Shown: positions 32,913 to 44,817 of the stretch, piece after piece | How the letters are laid out: each line of letters opens with the position of its first letter | Position numbering within the stretch: position 1 is the first letter of the stretch | Assembly: GCA_012518835.1 (NCBI GenBank) | Contig: JAAYRH010000033.1 | Coordinates: forward strand, 31,695-95,694 | DNA length: 64,000 nt | From: Aeromonadales bacterium | Lineage (GTDB): Bacteria > Pseudomonadota > Gammaproteobacteria > Enterobacterales > Aeromonadaceae | Direction of reading: 5' to 3' | Notes under the pieces: model-generated | The model's database searches: none | What the model saw: the letters and a program-made list of their open reading frames with translations, nothing else | Told to the model about the DNA's origin: nothing | Made by a program: the position numbers and the translations under genes

Positions 32913-33499
32913 TCTTCCTCTTGGGGAAATAAAGTACGGTCAATTAAATCGCATAAACAATGCAGCGTCAGTAGGTTTACCTCATGAATGCGCGGAGCCT
33001 GCAGGGCGGGCACACGAATTTCTACATCACTGGGACCCAGTAGGCCGGCGAGTTCACCGCCATCGCCACCGCTTAAGGCCACTATGGTCATATCGCGGCT
33101 TAGGGCGGCTTCAGCTGCTTTAATAAGGTTGCGGCTATTGCCCGTTGTGGAAATGGCTACCAACACATCGCCTTCTTGGCCAAACGCGCGAATTTGTCGA
33201 GCATAAGCTTCGTCAAAATGTTGGTCGACGGCAATAGCACTAATACTGCTAGTATCTAGCGTTAAGCACATGGCCGGCAGCGCCGGGCGCTCGGTGTCGT
33301 AGCGGTTCATTAATTGACTGACAAACAATTGGGCTAATGCATTAGAGCCGCCATTACCGCATACCAGCAATTTGTTGCCATTCAATAAGCACATCACCAT
33401 CATTTGTGCTGCCGCAAGAATATCATCGGGTAGCGCTTCGGCGGCGGCGATTTTAGTTTGAATGCTTTCAGTAAAGCTGGCTTTTATTTCATCTTGCAT
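32909..33499 (-). CDS. diaA: DnaA initiator-associating protein DiaA (SIS domain)
   Basis: [28 protein letters not shown]; start chosen at MQDEIKASF. Confidence 0.92.
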   Translation of the reverse strand: MQDEIKASFTESIQTKIAAAEALPDDILAAAQMMVMCLLNGNKLLVCGNGGSNALAQLFVSQLMNRYDTERPALPAMCLTLDTSSISAIAVDQHFDEAYARQIRAFGQEGDVLVAISTTGNSRNLIKAAEAALSRDMTIVALSGGDGGELAGLLGPSDVEIRVPALQAPRIHEVNLLTLHCLCDLIDRTLFPQEEE

Positions 33500-33507
33500 A
33501 GGGGTCC

Positions 33508-33873
33508 TCAAAAGGCATTGGGTATCCAATTAAGTTGCTCGCCTTCACAGGCAATTAAGTCAAAACGACAAGGCTGTTGTGCTTCATTTAGGCCCATCGA
33601 TTGTAAGTAGTGGTAGGCAGTGCGCCGTAACTTTTGCTGTTTAGCCTGGGTTACGGAGGCAGCGGCGCCGCCGAACTGACGATTACGTCGGTATCTTACT
33701 TCAACAAAGACCAGCGTGTTGCCAGCACGCATAATCAAGTCAATTTCGCCCAGTTTACACAGGTAGTTACGCCGTTCTAAGCGTAACCCCTGTGTGATTA
33801 AAAAACGTTCGGCGTGGCGCTCAAACTCATTGCCACGGGATCGTGTCGTTAATTTGTGCCTGCCAAGTGCCAT
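33508..33873 (-). CDS. yraN: YraN family (UPF0102) endonuclease-like protein
   Basis: [35 protein letters not shown]. Confidence 0.93.
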   Translation of the reverse strand: MALGRHKLTTRSRGNEFERHAERFLITQGLRLERRNYLCKLGEIDLIMRAGNTLVFVEVRYRRNRQFGGAAASVTQAKQQKLRRTAYHYLQSMGLNEAQQPCRFDLIACEGEQLNWIPNAF

Positions 33874-35677
33874 CGCGATACTCCATCCATTGCAGTTGAC
33901 GCTGCACTACTCCTTGCTCGCTGACCGTTAGCTCACCGGTTAAACCAGCGACGGCAGGAGAGCCCATTTGCAAGTCGGTTAGTTGGGGCACTAGCGTTAA
34001 GGCGTCATAGCCCAAGGCAAATAAGCGCAACCAGCTGGCATTGCGATCTGGCCACAGCAGTGCTACTTCTTCTTTAAGCTGTGGTGCACTCCCAAATAAC
34101 CAAGGCATGTCGGCTAATTGTAGCTGGTTGAGCTCACTCATCGGCGCTTCATTGTCTTCTGTGTAGCTGCGGGATGTGACGTAGGTGGGCAAACGCTGAG
34201 CACGGCTGTCCCGCACAAAGTCAAAGTAGGGCAGAATAAAGCGAGTCTCTGTCGCATTGGAAGCCATAAAAACTGAATCAATCGAGCCACTTTTTGGTGT
34301 GTTTTCTAGCTCACTAATAGGCTGGATCTCGCCTGCTTTAGCGCTTGGCGCACTGGCTTTAGTATTGAGCGCGCGGCGCACATCATTTTCAATGGATTGC
34401 TTGCTATTAAAGTAGGCAATGCGAGCTTTTTGCCCGGTTTGCTGCTGCCATTGTTGATTAAAGCCGTGGGCCATGCGCTTACCCAAGGCGTTATTAGGAG
34501 CGAAGACCAAGGGTTGTTGATGCCCTTGTTCCCACATATGGCGCGCGGCTTCAGCGGCTTCGGCGTCGGGTGCCAGAGAAAAGTAGTAGCGATGAGCTAA
34601 ATCATGCTGAGCTTGATTGGGCATATTAAGTGCAAGTACCGGTAGGGCGATATCTAAATTAGCCAGCTCGGTCAGCTTGTCTTTGAGCAGGGGGCCGATA
34701 ATAAAGTCCACCTCGCTGTTTTGTAGCTGTTGATATATATCCGTCATACTTTGCTTGGTGGTATCAAAAAAGCTAACCCGTGACGACTGACCTTGGTGGG
34801 CACTTAAAATCCCATTGCGAATCGCATCGGCTTGCTCACTAAGCTTACCGGTTAAAGGTAATAACACCGCGATATGGCGCGGTTGGTAGGCTGCTAAGCG
34901 AACCGCTGCATTAGCTATCCCCTCGGGTAAGTAATAACTACCAGGATGCTCTGGGAAGGTGCGCTGCCAGGATTGTAATTGCCACTGGCGCTGCTCTTGA
35001 TCGGTACCACTGGCATTTAAAATCGCCATCAGCCGTAACCAACCGGTGAACTGTTTATTATCGCTGCTTTGTTGCGCTTGGCGTAGGTTGGCTGCCGAAG
35101 AGTCAGCTAACAAAGCATAGATACGCTCGCGATTGCTGCTTTGCTCACTAGCACTTAATAGCTCGTGGCGTTTAACCAGCATAGCGGCGGCGTCAATGGG
35201 TTGCTGTTGTTGCTCAAGGCGCTTGGCCTGTAACCAAAAGTAATAGCTTTTGGCATCGCGTGATAGCGCGCCTTGATTAACTTTTGCCAGTTGCTGCTCG
35301 GCTTCAACTACCTGCCCCCGTGCCAATGATAACGCGCTGGTAAGTAAGTCGAGAGTGGGGGCCTGCTCTGGGGAGACATCTTTTTGCAGCTGCGCCAGTA
35401 ATTGTTGGGCTTTATCTAATTGCTGCTCTTCGAGGAAGGCTCTTATCGCTAATACTCGCCAGCTAAAAGCGTCAGCAGGCTCTGCACGTTTGGCTTGAGC
35501 TAAATAATGATCACCATGGCTTTTAAGTGAGCTGAACTGCTCGGGAGGTGCCCCGACGGGGCCTGGTTGTAGTGGTCCTGAGCTACATGCCGCTAAAATA
35601 GCAGAAAGCATTAGCGCACACAGTAGCCGTGTTACACTATTACGTTGAATTTTTATTGCCAATCTCTTAAACCCCAA
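33827..35677 (-). CDS. lpoA: Penicillin-binding protein activator LpoA
   Basis: Lipobox LAAC, periplasmic-binding-like C-terminal domain (HIAVLLPLTGKLSEQADAIRNGILSAH). Confidence 0.94.
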   Translation of the reverse strand: MGFKRLAIKIQRNSVTRLLCALMLSAILAACSSGPLQPGPVGAPPEQFSSLKSHGDHYLAQAKRAEPADAFSWRVLAIRAFLEEQQLDKAQQLLAQLQKDVSPEQAPTLDLLTSALSLARGQVVEAEQQLAKVNQGALSRDAKSYYFWLQAKRLEQQQQPIDAAAMLVKRHELLSASEQSSNRERIYALLADSSAANLRQAQQSSDNKQFTGWLRLMAILNASGTDQEQRQWQLQSWQRTFPEHPGSYYLPEGIANAAVRLAAYQPRHIAVLLPLTGKLSEQADAIRNGILSAHQGQSSRVSFFDTTKQSMTDIYQQLQNSEVDFIIGPLLKDKLTELANLDIALPVLALNMPNQAQHDLAHRYYFSLAPDAEAAEAARHMWEQGHQQPLVFAPNNALGKRMAHGFNQQWQQQTGQKARIAYFNSKQSIENDVRRALNTKASAPSAKAGEIQPISELENTPKSGSIDSVFMASNATETRFILPYFDFVRDSRAQRLPTYVTSRSYTEDNEAPMSELNQLQLADMPWLFGSAPQLKEEVALLWPDRNASWLRLFALGYDALTLVPQLTDLQMGSPAVAGLTGELTVSEQGVVQRQLQWMEYRDGTWQAQINDTIPWQ

Positions 35678-35748
35678 GCTAAGTCATACTGGCACTAAGT
35701 GTAATAGGCCAGTGACAGTGAAACAATTACTTATCCACAGGAGTTTTT

Positions 35749-36591
35749 ATGTGCCCAGCGGCCGCACTATATATTGTGCCCACTCCCATCGGTAATCTAG
35801 GTGATATAAGCCAGCGTGCGCTCGATACATTACAGCAAGTTGACGTCATAGCTTGTGAAGATACCCGTCATACTGCAAAACTGCTATCTCATTACCAAAT
35901 TACTACCTCTACCTGGGCGCTGCATGATCATAACGAACAGTATAAAGCAGAACAGCTTGTTACGCGTTTATTGTCGGGACAAAGTGTGGCGCTGGTATCG
36001 GATGCCGGTACGCCCCTGATTAGTGACCCTGGTTATCACCTGGTCAATCAGTGTCGCGAGGCGGGAATTCAAGTTATCCCACTACCAGGACCTTGTGCGG
36101 CGATCACGGCGTTATCGGCGGCGGGCTTAGCCACGGATCGTTTTGCTTTTGAAGGCTTTCTACCAGCCAAGGAAAAAGCGCGAGTTGATAAAATCACTCA
36201 TTTAATGGAAGAGCCGCGTACCTTGGTGTTTTATGAGTCACCACGGCGACTGCTAGACAGCGTAGCGGCACTAGTAAGGGTGTTAGGGGAAGCGCGTCAG
36301 TTAGTCATAGCACGAGAGCTAACTAAAACCTTTGAAACCATCCATAGTTTACCAGCCGGCGACATGCTCACTTGGCTAAAAGAAGACAGCAACCGCTGTC
36401 GCGGCGAAATCGTCTTAATGGTGGCGGGATATAAGCCGGACAGTGAGGTGGTGCTCTGCGCTGAAATCGTTCGTACTTTAACGCTGTTGCGCAGTGAGTT
36501 GCCATTAAAGAAAGCCGCAGCATTAACGGCGGAGATCCACGGCGCTAAAAAGAATGAATTATATAAATACGGATTAGAAAACGGACTGTAA
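35749..36591 (+). CDS. rsmI: 16S rRNA 2'-O-ribose C1402 methyltransferase RsmI
   Basis: [40 protein letters not shown]. Confidence 0.97.
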   Translation: MCPAAALYIVPTPIGNLGDISQRALDTLQQVDVIACEDTRHTAKLLSHYQITTSTWALHDHNEQYKAEQLVTRLLSGQSVALVSDAGTPLISDPGYHLVNQCREAGIQVIPLPGPCAAITALSAAGLATDRFAFEGFLPAKEKARVDKITHLMEEPRTLVFYESPRRLLDSVAALVRVLGEARQLVIARELTKTFETIHSLPAGDMLTWLKEDSNRCRGEIVLMVAGYKPDSEVVLCAEIVRTLTLLRSELPLKKAAALTAEIHGAKKNELYKYGLENGL

Positions 36592-36890
36592 CTTCAGCGC
36601 CAAGCGCCAAGCTTAAGGACGCAAACACTAAAGACGTAGACTAAAAAATTTGCAACGCAACCCATGGAAGAATTAAGCTGAGATAAAAGCGAAAAGTGCT
36701 TATTTCATGGTAAAAGCTAACAACTGAGCACTAACTGCCGGACTCTGCTTCTTACCAATTAAATACTTCTATTCTAGCTCTTCCAGATTTGATCTCTATT
36801 TTTCCGTGGGTTCTGTGGATTTTGTTGCGAAGCGGGTTTGTCTTTAAATATTGGTCTTTGCATTTAACATTAAAAATTCAGCATTCAATA

Positions 36891-36919
36891 TTGGTATAAA
36901 AGCGGGTCTGTTGTATAAT
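36891..36919 (+). promoter_or_regulatory. rnpB promoter (TTGGTA - 17 bp - TATAAT)
   Basis: -35 TTGGTA 36891-36896, -10 TATAAT 36914-36919, about 7 bp upstream of the RNA 5' end. Confidence 0.75.
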
Positions 36920-36926
36920 CCGCGCC

Positions 36927-37309
<383 letters not shown>

Positions 37310-37317
37310 TTATTTTT

Positions 37318-37347
37318 AAAGACGCAGCTTAGGCTGCGTTTTTTTAT
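37318..37347 (+). terminator. Intrinsic terminator of rnpB
   Basis: ACGCAGCttagGCTGCGTTTTTTT. Confidence 0.88.
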
Positions 37348-37438
37348 GGCTAATCGATGAGGCACGGCGAAACTCCACGGGCGAAGGGGTGTTTTTCTTG
37401 CTTGAAAAGTAAGCGTTTGCTCCTTAAACTCCCTTGCT

Positions 37439-37468
37439 GTGGGGAAAAGTGGTAATTTGTGGAACAAA
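37439..37468 (+). promoter_or_regulatory. MraZ-binding repeats upstream of the dcw operon
   Basis: Three exactly 10-bp-phased units GTGGGGAAAA/GTGGTAATTT/GTGGAACAAA 20 bp before the mraZ start. Confidence 0.75.
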
Positions 37469-37488
37469 TCCGCGGTTGAGGACTCAGA

Positions 37489-37947
37489 ATGTTGCGTGGT
37501 GCTCATGCCATTAGTTTGGACAGCAAAGGTCGCTTAGCGATCCCCACCCGCTTTCGTGAACTATTACGTGAGGAATGCGACGGTCAATTAGTGTGTACCG
37601 TTGATCTGTTTTCTGCCTGTTTATTATTATATCCCCTTCATGAATGGCTAGGGATAGAAAAGAAATTACGCGCTTTGTCGAGCCTCAATGTGCAGGAGCG
37701 GCGCTTGCAACGAATATTGCTCGGCTATGCCAGTGAATGTGAGCTCGATGCGCAAGGACGAGTATTAATTGCTCAGCCCCTAAGACAACATGCTCAGCTA
37801 GATAAAAATATTACGCTAGTCGGCCAGCTCAATAAGTTTGAGATCTGGGACAGTGTGCGCTGGCAACAACAAATTAGTGACGACTTACAGGCATTACCTG
37901 AACAAGACTGGAGTACGTCACCACGACTGCGGGATTTAGTGTTATAA
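37489..37947 (+). CDS. mraZ: Transcriptional regulator MraZ
   Basis: [26 protein letters not shown]; second SpoVT/AbrB repeat [17 protein letters not shown]. Confidence 0.97.
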   Translation: MLRGAHAISLDSKGRLAIPTRFRELLREECDGQLVCTVDLFSACLLLYPLHEWLGIEKKLRALSSLNVQERRLQRILLGYASECELDAQGRVLIAQPLRQHAQLDKNITLVGQLNKFEIWDSVRWQQQISDDLQALPEQDWSTSPRLRDLVL

Positions 37948-37948
37948 C

Positions 37949-38893
37949 ATGAGTCAACAACAGACACATATTACGGTATTGTTAGATGAAGCCGTCAATG
38001 GTTTAAATATTAAGCCCGATGGCATCTATGTCGATGGTACTTTTGGTCGCGGTGGCCACTCCCGCCATATTTTATCTCAGCTAGGACCCAACGGTCGCTT
38101 GCTGGGCATTGATCGCGATCCGCAAGCCATTGCTGAAGCCAATACTATTAGTGATCCGCGTTTTCAGATTTTACATGGTCCTTTCTCTCAACTTGCCGAG
38201 ATGATGGCAGAGCAAGGATTAACAGGGCAAGTAGACGGTGTGTTACTTGACTTAGGCGTCTCTTCGCCGCAGCTAGATGATGCCGAGCGCGGTTTTAGTT
38301 TTCAAAAAGACGGTCCGCTAGATATGCGCATGGATCCCAGTAGCGGACAAAGCGCCGCCCAGTGGCTGGCTCACGCCGAGTTAGATGATATTGCTTGGGT
38401 GCTTAAAACCTTTGGCGAAGAAAAATTTGCTAAGCGGATTGCGCGCGCCATTGTGCACGACCGCGTTACCACCCCTTATACTCGTACCCGTCCCCTAGCA
38501 GAAATGATTGCTCGCGTGAGCCCTAGTAAAGATAAACACAAGCACGCAGCCACCCGCAGCTTTCAAGCGATCCGCATTTATATTAACAGCGAGCTAGAAG
38601 AAATTGAGCAAGCCTTAGCCGGCTCGCTATCGGTATTAAAGCCGGGCGGCCGTTTAGCGGTGATTAGCTTTCATTCTTTAGAAGACCGATTAGTAAAACG
38701 CTTTATTCGTCGCCAGGAAAAAGGACCAGAAATTCCGCCAGGACTGCCATTAACCGAGGCACAATTGGCCAGCGACCGATTATTAAAAAGTGTTGGTAAA
38801 GCGCAAAAGCCCAGCGCGAGTGAAGTGGCGGCTAATCCCCGCTCGCGTAGCTCGGTGCTAAGAGTAGCCGAGCGTTTGGAAGCCAAAGCGTGA
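37949..38893 (+). CDS. rsmH: 16S rRNA m4C1402 methyltransferase RsmH
   Basis: [36 protein letters not shown]. Confidence 0.98.
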   Translation: MSQQQTHITVLLDEAVNGLNIKPDGIYVDGTFGRGGHSRHILSQLGPNGRLLGIDRDPQAIAEANTISDPRFQILHGPFSQLAEMMAEQGLTGQVDGVLLDLGVSSPQLDDAERGFSFQKDGPLDMRMDPSSGQSAAQWLAHAELDDIAWVLKTFGEEKFAKRIARAIVHDRVTTPYTRTRPLAEMIARVSPSKDKHKHAATRSFQAIRIYINSELEEIEQALAGSLSVLKPGGRLAVISFHSLEDRLVKRFIRRQEKGPEIPPGLPLTEAQLASDRLLKSVGKAQKPSASEVAANPRSRSSVLRVAERLEAKA

Positions 38894-39204
38894 GTGCGGT
38901 ACGTATCAATCTGGCCAAAGAAATTGGCTTGGATTTACTGCGTCATAAATGGCAGATCTTATTAGCTTTAGTGGTAATAGGCTCTGCGCTGTTAGTGATC
39001 GTCGTTACTCAAGGCACGCGGCAATTAACCAGCGAATATAATGAGCTGATGGCCGAGCAAGATCGCCTCGATATTGAATGGCGTCATTTATTATTAGAGC
39101 AAAACACCTTGATGGAACACAGTCGTATTGAAGCATTGGCGCGAGATAATTTAGATATGCAGCGCCCTGCTCCCGCCGATGAAAAACTGGTAGCCCCACG
39201 ATGA
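38890..39204 (+). CDS. ftsL: Cell division protein FtsL
   Basis: Short single-TM coiled-coil protein between rsmH and ftsI. Confidence 0.92.
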   Translation: MSAVRINLAKEIGLDLLRHKWQILLALVVIGSALLVIVVTQGTRQLTSEYNELMAEQDRLDIEWRHLLLEQNTLMEHSRIEALARDNLDMQRPAPADEKLVAPR

Positions 39205-40928
39205 ACCGTCGTAGACAACATAAAAAAGAGCCTTTGCTTACCGGTTGGCGCTTTGTCACCGTATGCTGCGTGATCGTGCTCGCGTTTGCTGCTTTATTTG
39301 CCCGTACCGCTTGGATCCAAGTCGTATCGCCGGATCGACTGCGCATGGAAGGAGACATGCGTTCCTTGCGGACCACGGTGACTAGCACAACCCGAGGGAT
39401 GATCATGGATCGCAATGGCGAAGAGCTGGCGGTATCGGTACCGGTGCAAGCGGTGTGGGCGGATCCTAAACAAATTCATGAAGAGCACAGCCTAGACAAT
39501 GAGCAGGCCTGGCATGCCTTAGCCGATGTGCTAGGTTTGCCTCGAGATAAAGTGCTGAGTCGGGTCGACAATCCTAAACGCCGTTTTGTTTATTTGCAGC
39601 GTCAAGTTACTCCTGCGGTCGCAGAATATATCCGCAAGCTACGTCTGCCTGGCGTACATCTACGGCCCGAAGAGCGCCGTTTTTACCCAACTGGGGAAAT
39701 TAACGCCCAAATCGTCGGTATGACGAATATTGATGGCAGCGGTATTGAAGGAATAGAAAAAAGCTTTAATGAGTGGCTAACTGCCCAAGCCGGCGAGCGG
39801 CGAGTGCGTAAAGATCGCACTGGGCGCATTATTGAAGACCTAGGCGTCGTCGCCGAGGCTCGTCAAGCCAATCATATTCAACTTACTATTGACCAGCGTT
39901 TACAAGCGCTGGCCTACCGTTCTTTAAAGCGAGCCTCTGAGTATTATCGCGCTACTTCCGCTTCGTTGGTGATGTTAGATGTTCGTAACGGCGAAATACT
40001 CGCCATGGTGAATACTCCGTCCTTTAATCCCAACAATCGTAGTCAATATCAGACCTTTCGCGCTCGAAACCGCGCCGTTACCGATACCTATGAGCCAGGC
40101 TCGACTCTTAAGCCTTTGATTGTGGTGAGCGCACTTGAAAACGGCGTAATTAAAGCAGACTCAATCGTAGATACCAGTCCAGGCTGGATGCGCTTAGGGG
40201 GCAAGCGAGTATCCGATACCCGTAACCTAGGCGCCATTAGTGTACAAACGATTTTACAGCGTTCTTCTAATATGGGCATGGTGCGCATGGCGCTTCAAGA
40301 AACCCCAGAGCAGCTAACGGACACCTTATACCGCTTTGGCTTGGGAATTGATTCTGGCACCGGTCTTGTCGGCGAAAGCTCGGGGCTCGTTCCTCAGCGC
40401 CGTCGTTGGTCTGATATTGAGCGCGCCACTTTATCTTTTGGTTATGGCTTAACGGTAACGCCACTGCAGTTAGCGCAGTCTTATGCCATATTAGCCAATG
40501 GCGGGGTGCGCTATCCCTTGACCATTGTTAAGCGTGACGAAGCGCCGGCGGGTGAGCAGGTGATCCCTAAGCAGCATGCTGACTCGGTACTACAGATGTT
40601 AGAAACTGTGGTGGGGCCCGGGGGCACCGCTCGCAAGGCGGCAATCCCTGGCTATCGAGTAGGCGGCAAAACTGGTACTTCTCGTAAAGCCATTGCGGGA
40701 GGTTATGGTAGCGACTATGTAGGTGTTTTTGCCGGTATGGCGCCGGTTAGTAACCCCCGTCTGGCCATGGTGGTGATAATGAATGAGCCCCAAGGCGATA
40801 AATATTATGGCGGTGATGTAGCGGCGCCGGTATTTGCTGAAGTGATGAGTGGCGCCTTGCAGCTCTTAAATATTCGCCCCGATGGCGCTCAAGATGAACA
40901 ATTCCAGCTTGCTGGCGTAGGAGAGTAA
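39201..40928 (+). CDS. ftsI: Peptidoglycan transpeptidase FtsI (PBP3)
   Basis: EPGSTLKPL (SxxK), SSN, KTGTS motifs. Confidence 0.98.
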   Translation: MNRRRQHKKEPLLTGWRFVTVCCVIVLAFAALFARTAWIQVVSPDRLRMEGDMRSLRTTVTSTTRGMIMDRNGEELAVSVPVQAVWADPKQIHEEHSLDNEQAWHALADVLGLPRDKVLSRVDNPKRRFVYLQRQVTPAVAEYIRKLRLPGVHLRPEERRFYPTGEINAQIVGMTNIDGSGIEGIEKSFNEWLTAQAGERRVRKDRTGRIIEDLGVVAEARQANHIQLTIDQRLQALAYRSLKRASEYYRATSASLVMLDVRNGEILAMVNTPSFNPNNRSQYQTFRARNRAVTDTYEPGSTLKPLIVVSALENGVIKADSIVDTSPGWMRLGGKRVSDTRNLGAISVQTILQRSSNMGMVRMALQETPEQLTDTLYRFGLGIDSGTGLVGESSGLVPQRRRWSDIERATLSFGYGLTVTPLQLAQSYAILANGGVRYPLTIVKRDEAPAGEQVIPKQHADSVLQMLETVVGPGGTARKAAIPGYRVGGKTGTSRKAIAGGYGSDYVGVFAGMAPVSNPRLAMVVIMNEPQGDKYYGGDVAAPVFAEVMSGALQLLNIRPDGAQDEQFQLAGVGE

Positions 40929-40930
40929 AG

Positions 40931-42403
40931 ATGTCCTTCACCTTAACAGAGTTGGCGGCGGCCTTAGATTTGTCTGCTCCGCCGATTGTGATCAAAGAGC
41001 TGACACTAGACAGTCGTAACGTCACAGCAGGCACTTTGTTTATGGCGGTGAAAGGCCTCAATAGTGATGGCCGCGACTTTATTAGCCAAGCACTGCATAG
41101 CGGCGCTGCGGCGGTGATGTTTGAAGTAGACTGCCCAGAGCAAGCGGGCCTCGATCCTGAAGATTCTCGTTTGCTAGGTGTCTATCAGTTGGCAAAGCAC
41201 TTATCTGCACTGGCGGGACTTTTTTATGGCCACCCCAGTTGGCATCAGCAGTTGATTGGTGTGACGGGAACTAATGGTAAAAGCACTACTACTCAACTAA
41301 TTGCGAACTGGAGTGATTTGCTGGGTACCTCAGCCGGCGTGCTCGGCACCTTAGGTAATGGCCTTTATGGCCAATTAACGGCGGCTGTTAACACCACGGG
41401 CTCTCCTTTAGAAATACAAAGTCAGCTAGCCAAGCTCGCCACCTTAGGGGCTAAGCGTTTTGCCATTGAAGTCTCTTCTCATGGTTTGCACCAACACCGA
41501 GTGGCGGGATTGAATTTTGCAGTAGCAGTCTTTACTAACTTAAGCCGTGATCATCTCGATTATCATCACACTATGGCCAATTATGCTGCGGCGAAGCGCC
41601 AACTATTTGAACAGTGTACTCAACAATATGTGATTAACGCCGACGATCCTGTAGGGCGAAGCTGGCTGGTGGATTATCCCAGTGCGATTGCTTACAGCCT
41701 CCATGGAAAGCTCGCGGATTATGCAGGTCCGCAGCTGATTGGCCAAACTGTGCATTTTTCTAGTGAGGGCGTACATGTCACCATTAACTCTGACTGGGGA
41801 AATGGTGTATTATCCGCTCCCTTATTAGGGCGTTTTAATGTCTCTAACTTGTTAGCTGCCATGGGCGCTTTATTAGCCGCAGGCGAATCGTTTGAGCGCT
41901 TATTAGCGACGGCTCCACAGCTGTCGGGAGTGGCAGGGCGCATGGAGCCATTTGTAGCAAAAGATAAGCCGCTAGTGGTGGTTGATTATGCCCATAGTCC
42001 AGATGCCTTAGAGCAAGTCTTACAAGCTTTACGCCAACATAATAAAGGGCGCCTATGGTGCTTAGTGGGCTGTGGTGGAGACCGAGATCAGGGGAAGCGC
42101 CCTTTAATGGCCCAAGCGGCTGAGCAGGGCGCAGACCAAGTGATACTGACCGATGATAACCCGAGAACCGAGTCGGCAAGCGCCATTATTAAAGAGATGC
42201 AGCACGGATTAATGACGCCGTCTGCCGTCCAAATCATTCATAACCGAGCTCAAGCGATTGACTATGCCATCACTCACGCTGAAGTAGACGATATTATTTT
42301 AGTCGCCGGTAAAGGGCATGAGGATTATCAAATCGTGGGGAAAGAAAAATTTCATTATAGCGATCGAGAAACCGTCGCGAATTTGCTGGGGCTGTCGTTA
42401 TGA
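40931..42403 (+). CDS. murE: UDP-MurNAc-L-Ala-D-Glu:meso-DAP ligase MurE
   Basis: GVTGTNGKSTTTQLIANW; DDNPRTE meso-DAP specificity motif. Confidence 0.97.
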   Translation: MSFTLTELAAALDLSAPPIVIKELTLDSRNVTAGTLFMAVKGLNSDGRDFISQALHSGAAAVMFEVDCPEQAGLDPEDSRLLGVYQLAKHLSALAGLFYGHPSWHQQLIGVTGTNGKSTTTQLIANWSDLLGTSAGVLGTLGNGLYGQLTAAVNTTGSPLEIQSQLAKLATLGAKRFAIEVSSHGLHQHRVAGLNFAVAVFTNLSRDHLDYHHTMANYAAAKRQLFEQCTQQYVINADDPVGRSWLVDYPSAIAYSLHGKLADYAGPQLIGQTVHFSSEGVHVTINSDWGNGVLSAPLLGRFNVSNLLAAMGALLAAGESFERLLATAPQLSGVAGRMEPFVAKDKPLVVVDYAHSPDALEQVLQALRQHNKGRLWCLVGCGGDRDQGKRPLMAQAAEQGADQVILTDDNPRTESASAIIKEMQHGLMTPSAVQIIHNRAQAIDYAITHAEVDDIILVAGKGHEDYQIVGKEKFHYSDRETVANLLGLSL

Positions 42404-43740
42404 TACCTGTGAGCTTAAGTGAGCTGGCGGCGGCCTCCGGTGGAGAGTTGCGCGGCGAAGATGGCAGCGTGCTGGCAGTCAGCACCGATAGTCGGCAACC
42501 TTTATCTGAAGGCTGTTTATTTATTGCCCTTAGTGGTGAGCAATTTGATGGTCATCAGTTTGCCGAGGCGGCAGTGGCACAAGGGGCGAGAGCCTTGCTG
42601 GTAGAGCATTGGCAGCCCTTAGCGGTGGCGCAAGTTAAAGTGGCAGATACCCGGTTGGCATTAGGAGTATTAGGTAGTCTAGTACGCAGTAAAAGCCAAG
42701 CACAAGTAATCGCGATTACCGGCAGCTGTGGCAAAACCACGGTAAAAGAGATGACGGCGGCTATCTTGCGTCAAAAAGGCCAAGTCTTGGCCACCCAAGG
42801 TAACTTTAATAATGAAATTGGCGTGCCGCTTACCTTATGTGAACTGACCTGTGACACTGAGTATGCAGTGATCGAGCTGGGCGCAAATCACAGTGGGGAA
42901 ATTGCGTGGACCAGCTCCCTAACGCAGCCGCAAGTGGCATTAGTTAATAATGTAGCGGCATCGCACCTAGCGGGCTTTGGTTCCCTAGAGGGAGTAGCGC
43001 AGGCTAAAAGCGAAATTTACCACGGTTTACAAGAAGGAGGCACTGCTATTGCCAATGGTGACTGCCCTTTTAGTGCACAGTGGAAAAGCCAACCTGGTCT
43101 GGTGCTATTCGGGGAGCGTCAAGATTATCAAGCCCGTCATATTAGTTTAGACAGTCAAGGCCGAGCGCAATTTCGCTTAGTAACCCCACAAGGCGAGGTG
43201 GCTATACAGCTGCCGATGCCAGGTAAGCATAATGTCAGCAACGCGCTTGCTGCTGCCGCTGCTACGGCTGCGGTTGGCGCGAGCTTAGCAGAAATTGCCA
43301 CCGGCTTAAGTCAGAGTGTGGCGGCAGCCGGTCGGTTGCAGGTATGGACGCGACCCGGTCTGACGGTGCTAGATGATACTTATAATGCTAGCCACGCCTC
43401 GGTGTTAGCAGGCCTAGATACCTTGGCCACTTTGTCTGGCTATCGTATTTTTGTGTTTGGTGATATGGGTGAACTAGGAGATTACAGTGTCTCTTTACAC
43501 ACCGAGGTGGGGGAGCATGCCCGTAAATTGGGTATCGATCGGGTATTTACCGTTGGCCAAGATAGTAAACATACCGCCAGTGCGGCTCACGGGCAGCATT
43601 TTGTCGATAAACAACAATTACAGCCAGTGTTACTGGCTGCATTAGCTGAATATAATAAGGTTGTCGTTTTGATTAAGGGTTCACGTAGTGCACGCATGGA
43701 AGAGGTAGTCGCAGCTATTTTGGAGGCAACACCATGTTAG
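42400..43740 (+). CDS. murF: UDP-MurNAc-tripeptide-D-Ala-D-Ala ligase MurF
   Basis: [41 protein letters not shown]. Confidence 0.97.
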   Translation: MIPVSLSELAAASGGELRGEDGSVLAVSTDSRQPLSEGCLFIALSGEQFDGHQFAEAAVAQGARALLVEHWQPLAVAQVKVADTRLALGVLGSLVRSKSQAQVIAITGSCGKTTVKEMTAAILRQKGQVLATQGNFNNEIGVPLTLCELTCDTEYAVIELGANHSGEIAWTSSLTQPQVALVNNVAASHLAGFGSLEGVAQAKSEIYHGLQEGGTAIANGDCPFSAQWKSQPGLVLFGERQDYQARHISLDSQGRAQFRLVTPQGEVAIQLPMPGKHNVSNALAAAAATAAVGASLAEIATGLSQSVAAAGRLQVWTRPGLTVLDDTYNASHASVLAGLDTLATLSGYRIFVFGDMGELGDYSVSLHTEVGEHARKLGIDRVFTVGQDSKHTASAAHGQHFVDKQQLQPVLLAALAEYNKVVVLIKGSRSARMEEVVAAILEATPC

Positions 43741-44816
43741 TGTGGCTAGCCGAGTGGTTGACTCCCCACTTTAGTTTTTTGAACGTTTTTTCTTATCTGA
43801 CCTTTCGTGCCATTTTAGCTATTTTAACCGGTCTATTTGTGTCCTTGTGGGTGGGACCGCGTTTAATTCGTCGCTTACAGCAATTACAAATTGGCCAAGT
43901 CGTACGTGATGATGGGCCAGAGTCGCACTTTAGTAAGGCTGGTACCCCAACCATGGGTGGCATTATGATTTTAATTGCCATCTTTACTACGGTACTGCTG
44001 TGGGCGCGCCTCGATAACCCGTATGTCTGGGTGGTGCTATTTGTTTTGGGTAGTTTTGGTGCCATTGGCTTTGTAGATGACTATCGCAAAGTGGTGCGTA
44101 AAGATACCGATGGCTTAGTGGCACGCTGGAAATACTTTTGGCAGTCTGCCGCCGCCTTAGTCGCCGCCCTCTTTATTTATTGGTTGGCCAAAGATCCCGC
44201 ACAAACCCAACTTGTGGTGCCATTTTTTAAAGATGTGATGCCTCAGCTGGGCTTATTTTTTATTATTTTGACTTACTTTGTGGTGGTGGGGTCAAGTAAC
44301 GCGGTGAATTTAACCGATGGCTTAGATGGTCTCGCTATCATGCCGACCGTGATGGTTGCCGCCGGTTTTGCTCTTGTGGCGTGGGCGGTAGGTAACGTTA
44401 ACTATGCTGCTTACTTGCATATTCCTTATGTAGCGCATGCCGGCGAGCTGACGGTGGTTTGTACTGCTATGGTGGGGGCTGGTTTAGGCTTTTTATGGTT
44501 TAACACCTTTCCGGCCCAAGTATTTATGGGCGATGTTGGCTCCTTAGCGCTAGGCGCCACCTTGGGCGTTATTGCCGTCTTAGTACGTCAAGAGTTTTTA
44601 TTGGTGATCATGGGCGGGATTTTCGTGATTGAGACCCTGTCGGTTATTTTGCAAGTAGGCTCTTATAAATTACGTGGCCAACGTATTTTTCGTATGGCGC
44701 CGATCCATCATCATTATGAATTAAAGGGCTGGCCAGAGCCGCGCGTTATCGTGCGTTTTTGGATTATTACCCTAATGCTGGTGCTTATTGGCTTGGCTAC
44801 TTTGAAGGTAAGATAA
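43734..44816 (+). CDS. mraY: Phospho-MurNAc-pentapeptide transferase MraY
   Basis: [36 protein letters not shown]. Confidence 0.98.
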   Translation: MLVWLAEWLTPHFSFLNVFSYLTFRAILAILTGLFVSLWVGPRLIRRLQQLQIGQVVRDDGPESHFSKAGTPTMGGIMILIAIFTTVLLWARLDNPYVWVVLFVLGSFGAIGFVDDYRKVVRKDTDGLVARWKYFWQSAAALVAALFIYWLAKDPAQTQLVVPFFKDVMPQLGLFFIILTYFVVVGSSNAVNLTDGLDGLAIMPTVMVAAGFALVAWAVGNVNYAAYLHIPYVAHAGELTVVCTAMVGAGLGFLWFNTFPAQVFMGDVGSLALGATLGVIAVLVRQEFLLVIMGGIFVIETLSVILQVGSYKLRGQRIFRMAPIHHHYELKGWPEPRVIVRFWIITLMLVLIGLATLKVR

Positions 44817-44817
44817 C

